This document shows positions 14,263 to 17,057 of a DNA stretch of 17,057 nucleotides, piece after piece. The notes beneath the pieces were generated by a model, which made no database searches, was not told the DNA's origin, and saw only the letters and a program-made list of their open reading frames with translations. The translations under genes and the position numbers were made by a program. The stretch's first letter is position 1; each line of letters starts with the position of its first letter. The DNA is from Zymogenus sp964542895 (GTDB lineage: Bacteria; Desulfobacterota; Zymogenia; Zymogenales; Zymogenaceae): positions 1-17,057 of the forward strand of contig CAZIWT010000071.1 of assembly GCA_964542895.1 (NCBI GenBank), in the 5' to 3' direction.

Positions 14263-14475
14263 TTGTCGATATTTAAAGCACAATATGTAGATCGAAATAA
14301 AGATGGTAGTTTTAGTGTTATCGGATGGGATAAGGATTTTGCGCAGAAGACGTTAGGAGAGGAGCTAACACACAAAGGCTATAAAATACTACGTGATGAT
14401 ATAACTGGATGGGCTGATATGACACATCTAATCGAGTGTGACGGTGCATGGTATCTTGCAGAGATAGAAGAATAG
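14263..14475 (+). CDS. Orphan 70-residue protein of unknown function
   Basis: I do not recognise this protein. It starts MSIFKAQYVDRNKDGSFSV and ends in AWYLAEIEE; it is soluble, mildly acidic, with aromatic residues and one Cys, without membrane segments or repeats. The start is a TTG at 14263: AAAGGAGGTGAT, almost the full complement of the 16S rRNA 3' end, lies 8 bases upstream, so translation is likely strong despite the rare start. A GTG inside that site, in frame, is too close to be the start. Codons are visibly AT-richer (AAA, GAT, ATA, ACA) than in neighbouring genes, and the gene lies in an AT-rich island, 14111-14694, flanked by hairpins; recent acquisition is possible. Beta-strand-like alternation (GSFSVIGW, GAWYLAEIE) suggests a small fold, but this is only an impression. 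Confidence 0.6.
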   Translation: MSIFKAQYVDRNKDGSFSVIGWDKDFAQKTLGEELTHKGYKILRDDITGWADMTHLIECDGAWYLAEIEE

Positions 14476-14479
14476 AATA

Positions 14480-14524
14480 CGTTTCAATTAAGGAGATTTT
14501 TTAATTCTCTCGTAATTGAAAGCG
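14480..14524. repeat. Long inverted repeat after the orphan gene
   Basis: TTTCAATTA (14482-14490) and TAATTGAAA (14513-14521) pair perfectly, with outer CG/CG pairs via one bulged base and an inner GGAGA/TCTC helix, 4 bases after the orphan gene's stop. No terminal U-run follows on either strand, so it is not a standard terminator. It may be an RNA-stabilising structure or the end of an inserted element. Confidence 0.5.
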
Positions 14525-14694
14525 TTGACAGGTTATGAAGTTATGGTCTGCCCGTCATTTAAAAAAAGCGGCAACGTCTCTGAAATATAAAGAATCACAA
14601 TTCACAAAATGGCAATCCAACAAAGCAAGTAGAACAAATCGAAACCTGAAACAGGCGCTATCAGCAAACAACAAAGCCCAATTCCACTCCCCCC
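14525..14694. other. Non-coding AT-rich gap
   Basis: Nothing convincing was found. A plus-strand frame opens at ATG 14535 but has no ribosome binding site and runs into the antisense of the GMC gene. A small CCTGAAACAGG inverted repeat lies at 14645-14655. No intrinsic terminator for the GMC operon is visible here. Confidence 0.4.
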
Positions 14695-16224
14695 TCACCC
14701 AAAATACCTCCCCCTGTTCGTCAGGATGTAGTCCGCCGTCCTGTGGGAGAGCGCCATGGTGGGGAGCATGTTGTGGGAGCTTGACGTCGTGGGCGAAACC
14801 GACCCGTCGACGACAAAGAGGTTCTTTGCCCCGTGGCACTCGAGGGAGCTGTCTACTACGCTTGATGCCGGATCCGGCCCCATCCTGCAGGTCCCCTGTA
14901 TGTGAAACGACATGATCGTTAGCGAGCACGGCTCTATCCCCCGCTCGTCCACGATCGATATCTCCGACGGATCGGAGATGACCGCGGGTATCTCGTATGT
15001 GAACATCACCTTTTTGGCCCCGGCGGTAAACAGGAGGTTTGCGGATTCCTTCATCGCCCTTACCATGTCGGCCTTCGTCTGATCTGTCATCTCGTACTCT
15101 ATGACCGGCCTGCCGAACCTGTTGAGGCTTACCGTGCCGTCAGGGCCGTCGAATACTAGAGCCATTATGTTGGCCATCCGGCTGTACTTCGTCATCAGCT
15201 CCTTGTAGCCCTCCCCGAAGCCGGGAACGACCGTAGACACCTGGCCCGGCAGCGTGAAGCCCCCCTCCAGGCGGAACCCGGTAAGGCCCCGGTCTTCGTC
15301 CACCTCCTCGTAGTTGTCGGTGTAGTAGGACTGGGGGATCCCCTTGTAGCTCTTCAGCTCCTCGTCAAACAGCCCGAAGACCATGGTGTAGGGCTGGAGA
15401 ATCAGGTTTTTCCCTATCAGGCCGCTCTCGTCCGGGATTTTTGATTTGAGGAGGAGCTGGGGGGTGTTGATCGTGCCGGCGGCCATGACGATCACCTTCG
15501 CGTTGACCTCTATCGAGACCTTATCCATCCCCGTCTTCCCGTCCAGTATCGTCCCCACAACCTTTTCGGCCCTCTCGCCGTCTACCAGTATCTTGTCGGC
15601 CCTGGCGTTGACGTAGAACTTCGCCCCGGATTCAATCGCCCTCGGGATGTAGTTTTCGGTGGTCGCCTGCTTGTGGCCGTAGGGGCAGCCCAAAAGGCAG
15701 TAGCCGCACTCGATGCACCCCTCCCGGTTGTGGTAGAAGGCGTCGCCCGTATAGCCGGCCTTTTCGACCCCCTTTTTCAGCACCAGGTTGTTGCTGTTGA
15801 GCTCGGCTTCCTCTATCTTTTTGGTTTTTAGGATGGTCTCGGCCCTGTCGAAGTATTTTTTCATGGCGCCGGGGGAGATATCCTTTACTCCGAACTTCTT
15901 CTCCCACACAGCGAAAACTCCGTCCGGCGTCCTGACGCTGTCGGCCATGTTGATGAGGGACCCGCCGCCCAGGCACTTCCCCTGGGACAGCGCAATGGAG
16001 AGGTCTTTCGTGAACCTCTGGTTGTAAAGGGCTGGGAGCATGTCTTCTTCCCGCATGTTTAGGCGCGAGCCGGAGAAGTGTCCCCCCTCCTCCAGCACGA
16101 TCACCGAAAGGCCGCCTTCAGCCATCTCCATTGCCATCACGGAGCCGGCGGGCCCCGACCCCACTATACAGACGTCCGCGCTTTCTACAACGTTATTTAC
16201 TATATTATCCGATTTTATTATCAT
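14695..16224 (-). CDS. GMC-family FAD oxidoreductase with Cys-rich Fe-S-like motif
   Basis: A 509-residue flavin dehydrogenase/oxidase of the glucose-methanol-choline family. The N-terminal dinucleotide fold has VCIVGSGPAGSVMAMEMA (18-35) and VIVLEEGG (41-48). GKCLGGGSLIN (82-92) is the second FAD motif. The C-terminal active site has H441 in HIQGTCRMG and H484 in SSSHNML, corresponding to the catalytic His pair of the family. Residues 170-180 carry C-x2-C-x2-C-x3-CP, as found in Cys-rich GMC dehydrogenases; it may hold an Fe-S cluster, though this is not certain. It has no signal peptide, yet the next gene upstream encodes a Tat-exported partner, so co-export as a complex is likely. The ATG at 16224 has GGAG 8 bases upstream. 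Substrate (alcohol, sugar acid or sterol) is unknown. Confidence 0.9.
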   Translation of the reverse strand: MIIKSDNIVNNVVESADVCIVGSGPAGSVMAMEMAEGGLSVIVLEEGGHFSGSRLNMREEDMLPALYNQRFTKDLSIALSQGKCLGGGSLINMADSVRTPDGVFAVWEKKFGVKDISPGAMKKYFDRAETILKTKKIEEAELNSNNLVLKKGVEKAGYTGDAFYHNREGCIECGYCLLGCPYGHKQATTENYIPRAIESGAKFYVNARADKILVDGERAEKVVGTILDGKTGMDKVSIEVNAKVIVMAAGTINTPQLLLKSKIPDESGLIGKNLILQPYTMVFGLFDEELKSYKGIPQSYYTDNYEEVDEDRGLTGFRLEGGFTLPGQVSTVVPGFGEGYKELMTKYSRMANIMALVFDGPDGTVSLNRFGRPVIEYEMTDQTKADMVRAMKESANLLFTAGAKKVMFTYEIPAVISDPSEISIVDERGIEPCSLTIMSFHIQGTCRMGPDPASSVVDSSLECHGAKNLFVVDGSVSPTTSSSHNMLPTMALSHRTADYILTNRGRYFG

Positions 16225-16266
16225 CTTTTAAGCTCCGGTTCTATTGGTTTTCGATCCTCAAATTAT

Positions 16267-16791
16267 TCAAATGGGCGGGCCGTCGTAGCCGATATATTTC
16301 CAGACTTTTTCATTTGAGAAAAAGCCGAGGGTGCAGAGATTCTTGAATCCCTTGAACACCCCCCTGAAGAGGGTAACCCCGCTTTCCTCCCACTTCTTCA
16401 GGTATAGATCCTTCTCGTCGTCGGTCATCTGGGTGAAACGCTTGAACTTGAACATGAGAAAGATCGGGGCGTGCTCCAGGAGCATTATCCCGCTCCTCAT
16501 GTTTTTTTGGATCTCCGGCGGCTCCGCCCCGACGAGCCTGTCGAAGAAGCCCGTCACCTCGATATCCTCAGCCCCCTCTTCAAAGGCGCCCCCCCTCGGG
16601 ATTATCCTCTCGGAGAAAGATTTGATCACAGCATGGGTCTTGTCGTCGAGAAAGGCGAAGTTCCCCTCAGCTTTCGGATAGTCGGCGCAGCCGGAGGGGC
16701 CGACCGTCGCCGCGGCCCCGGTCAGGACGAGCATCGATTTAATAAACGTCCTCCTTCTTATCCCGAATTTCCAAATATCGTAATTGTTCAT
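16267..16791 (-). CDS. Gluconate 2-dehydrogenase subunit 3-like Tat-exported protein
   Basis: A 174-residue small-subunit protein of the gluconate 2-dehydrogenase subunit 3 family. RRRTFIKSMLVLTGAAATVG is a twin-arginine signal, followed by SGC, which may be a lipobox that anchors it. The mature part, FLDDKTHAVIKSFSERIIPRG with ...GAEDIEVTGFFDRLV, is the typical helical start of the family, where such proteins chaperone and carry the GMC subunit to the periplasm. It lies 42 bases upstream of the GMC gene, same strand, so they form an operon. ATG at 16791 is preferred to TTG at 16803 because a TATAAT (16815-16810) would start transcription near 16803. In three-subunit relatives a cytochrome c subunit passes electrons on; none is encoded here. 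Confidence 0.85.
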   Translation of the reverse strand: MNNYDIWKFGIRRRTFIKSMLVLTGAAATVGPSGCADYPKAEGNFAFLDDKTHAVIKSFSERIIPRGGAFEEGAEDIEVTGFFDRLVGAEPPEIQKNMRSGIMLLEHAPIFLMFKFKRFTQMTDDEKDLYLKKWEESGVTLFRGVFKGFKNLCTLGFFSNEKVWKYIGYDGPPI

Positions 16792-17057
16792 CTGGCAATC
16801 CAAAAATAGATTATAAAAATTTTTCTAAAAGACCTGTTTCAAAAAAGCTCGAAAAAGGCTTTAACGAATAATATATCAGAAAATGACTTCGACTATATTG
16901 AATGTAGTTTGTCATTGATAAAAAACAGATCACAAAAAAGAACTGGCTCCTATTATAATCTTTCATGGAGTAAATAGAAAAGAAAAATCTTTAAAAAAGT
17001 TTGTATATCTCACTATTTTTGGTTATGATATTATCTACATTTAATACCTGTCTGTAT
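16792..17057 (-). promoter_or_regulatory. AT-rich upstream region of the GMC operon
   Basis: No gene is convincing in these 266 bases. A TATAAT lies at 16815-16810 (minus) just before the operon, but the only TTGAAA upstream (16842-16837) is 21 bases away, too far for a standard promoter. A second TATAAT occurs near 16956-16961 on the minus strand. A 51-codon minus-strand frame there has no ribosome binding site and is ignored. Confidence 0.35.

Noticed and set aside
14535..14915. Plus-strand open frame starting MKLWSARHLKK
   Set aside because: No ribosome binding site, and its second half is the antisense of the GMC gene.
16792..17057. Small minus-strand frame of 51 codons
   Set aside because: AT-rich, no ribosome binding site, Phe/Leu/Ser-rich by composition.
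1..17057. CRISPR array, tRNA or rRNA genes, insertion sequences
   Set aside because: No regularly spaced direct repeats, no cloverleaf or rRNA-like stretch and no transposase were seen on reading both strands.

Overview
The window looks like chromosomal DNA of an anaerobic, deltaproteobacterium-like (Desulfobacterota-type) bacterium. This is inferred from gene content, not from a database search. The pointers are an AhbD-type radical SAM haem synthase next to HemB (alternative sirohaem-dependent haem route), the zapB - [zapA slot] - 6S RNA - fthC order known from proteobacteria, an smc-roadblock-ftsY cluster, and a GMC dehydrogenase paired with a Tat-exported subunit. Genes are moderately GC-rich, gaps are AT-rich, and TTG/GTG start codons are common.

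Layout, left to right. 1-6423 (all minus strand, so read right to left): smc, a roadblock/LC7 protein and ftsY overlap each other and form one tight operon. After a hairpin and a new promoter follow zapB, a G-rich stretch where zapA would be expected but no intact frame is readable, the 6S RNA gene, and the 5' two thirds of 5-formyltetrahydrofolate cyclo-ligase, cut by the window edge. 6534-8905 (minus): ahbD and hemB, separated by an intrinsic terminator. 9046-11102 (plus): an exported lipase-like hydrolase divergent from hemB, a MerR-type regulator and a HIT-family protein. 11319-13769 (minus): a secreted single-Cache protein with its own strong promoter, palindrome and terminator, and an acyl-CoA ligase with a basic Lys/Ala tail. 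13829-14475 (plus): a short 4Fe-4S protein or gene remnant and an AT-rich orphan gene with a near-perfect ribosome binding site. 14695-16791 (minus): a two-gene operon for a GMC flavoenzyme and its Tat-signal gluconate-dehydrogenase subunit-3-like partner.

Functionally the left third is cell-cycle and housekeeping (chromosome organisation, membrane targeting, division, global transcription control by 6S RNA, folate metabolism), the middle is tetrapyrrole synthesis, and the right half is accessory: lipid activation or hydrolysis, sensing and periplasmic oxidation. I see no CRISPR array, tRNA, rRNA, transposase or phage gene. No clearly new multi-gene system is evident. The best leads are the anomalous G-rich zapA slot, the roadblock protein translationally locked between SMC and FtsY, the histone-like tail on the acyl-CoA ligase, and the orphan gene island at 14111-14694.
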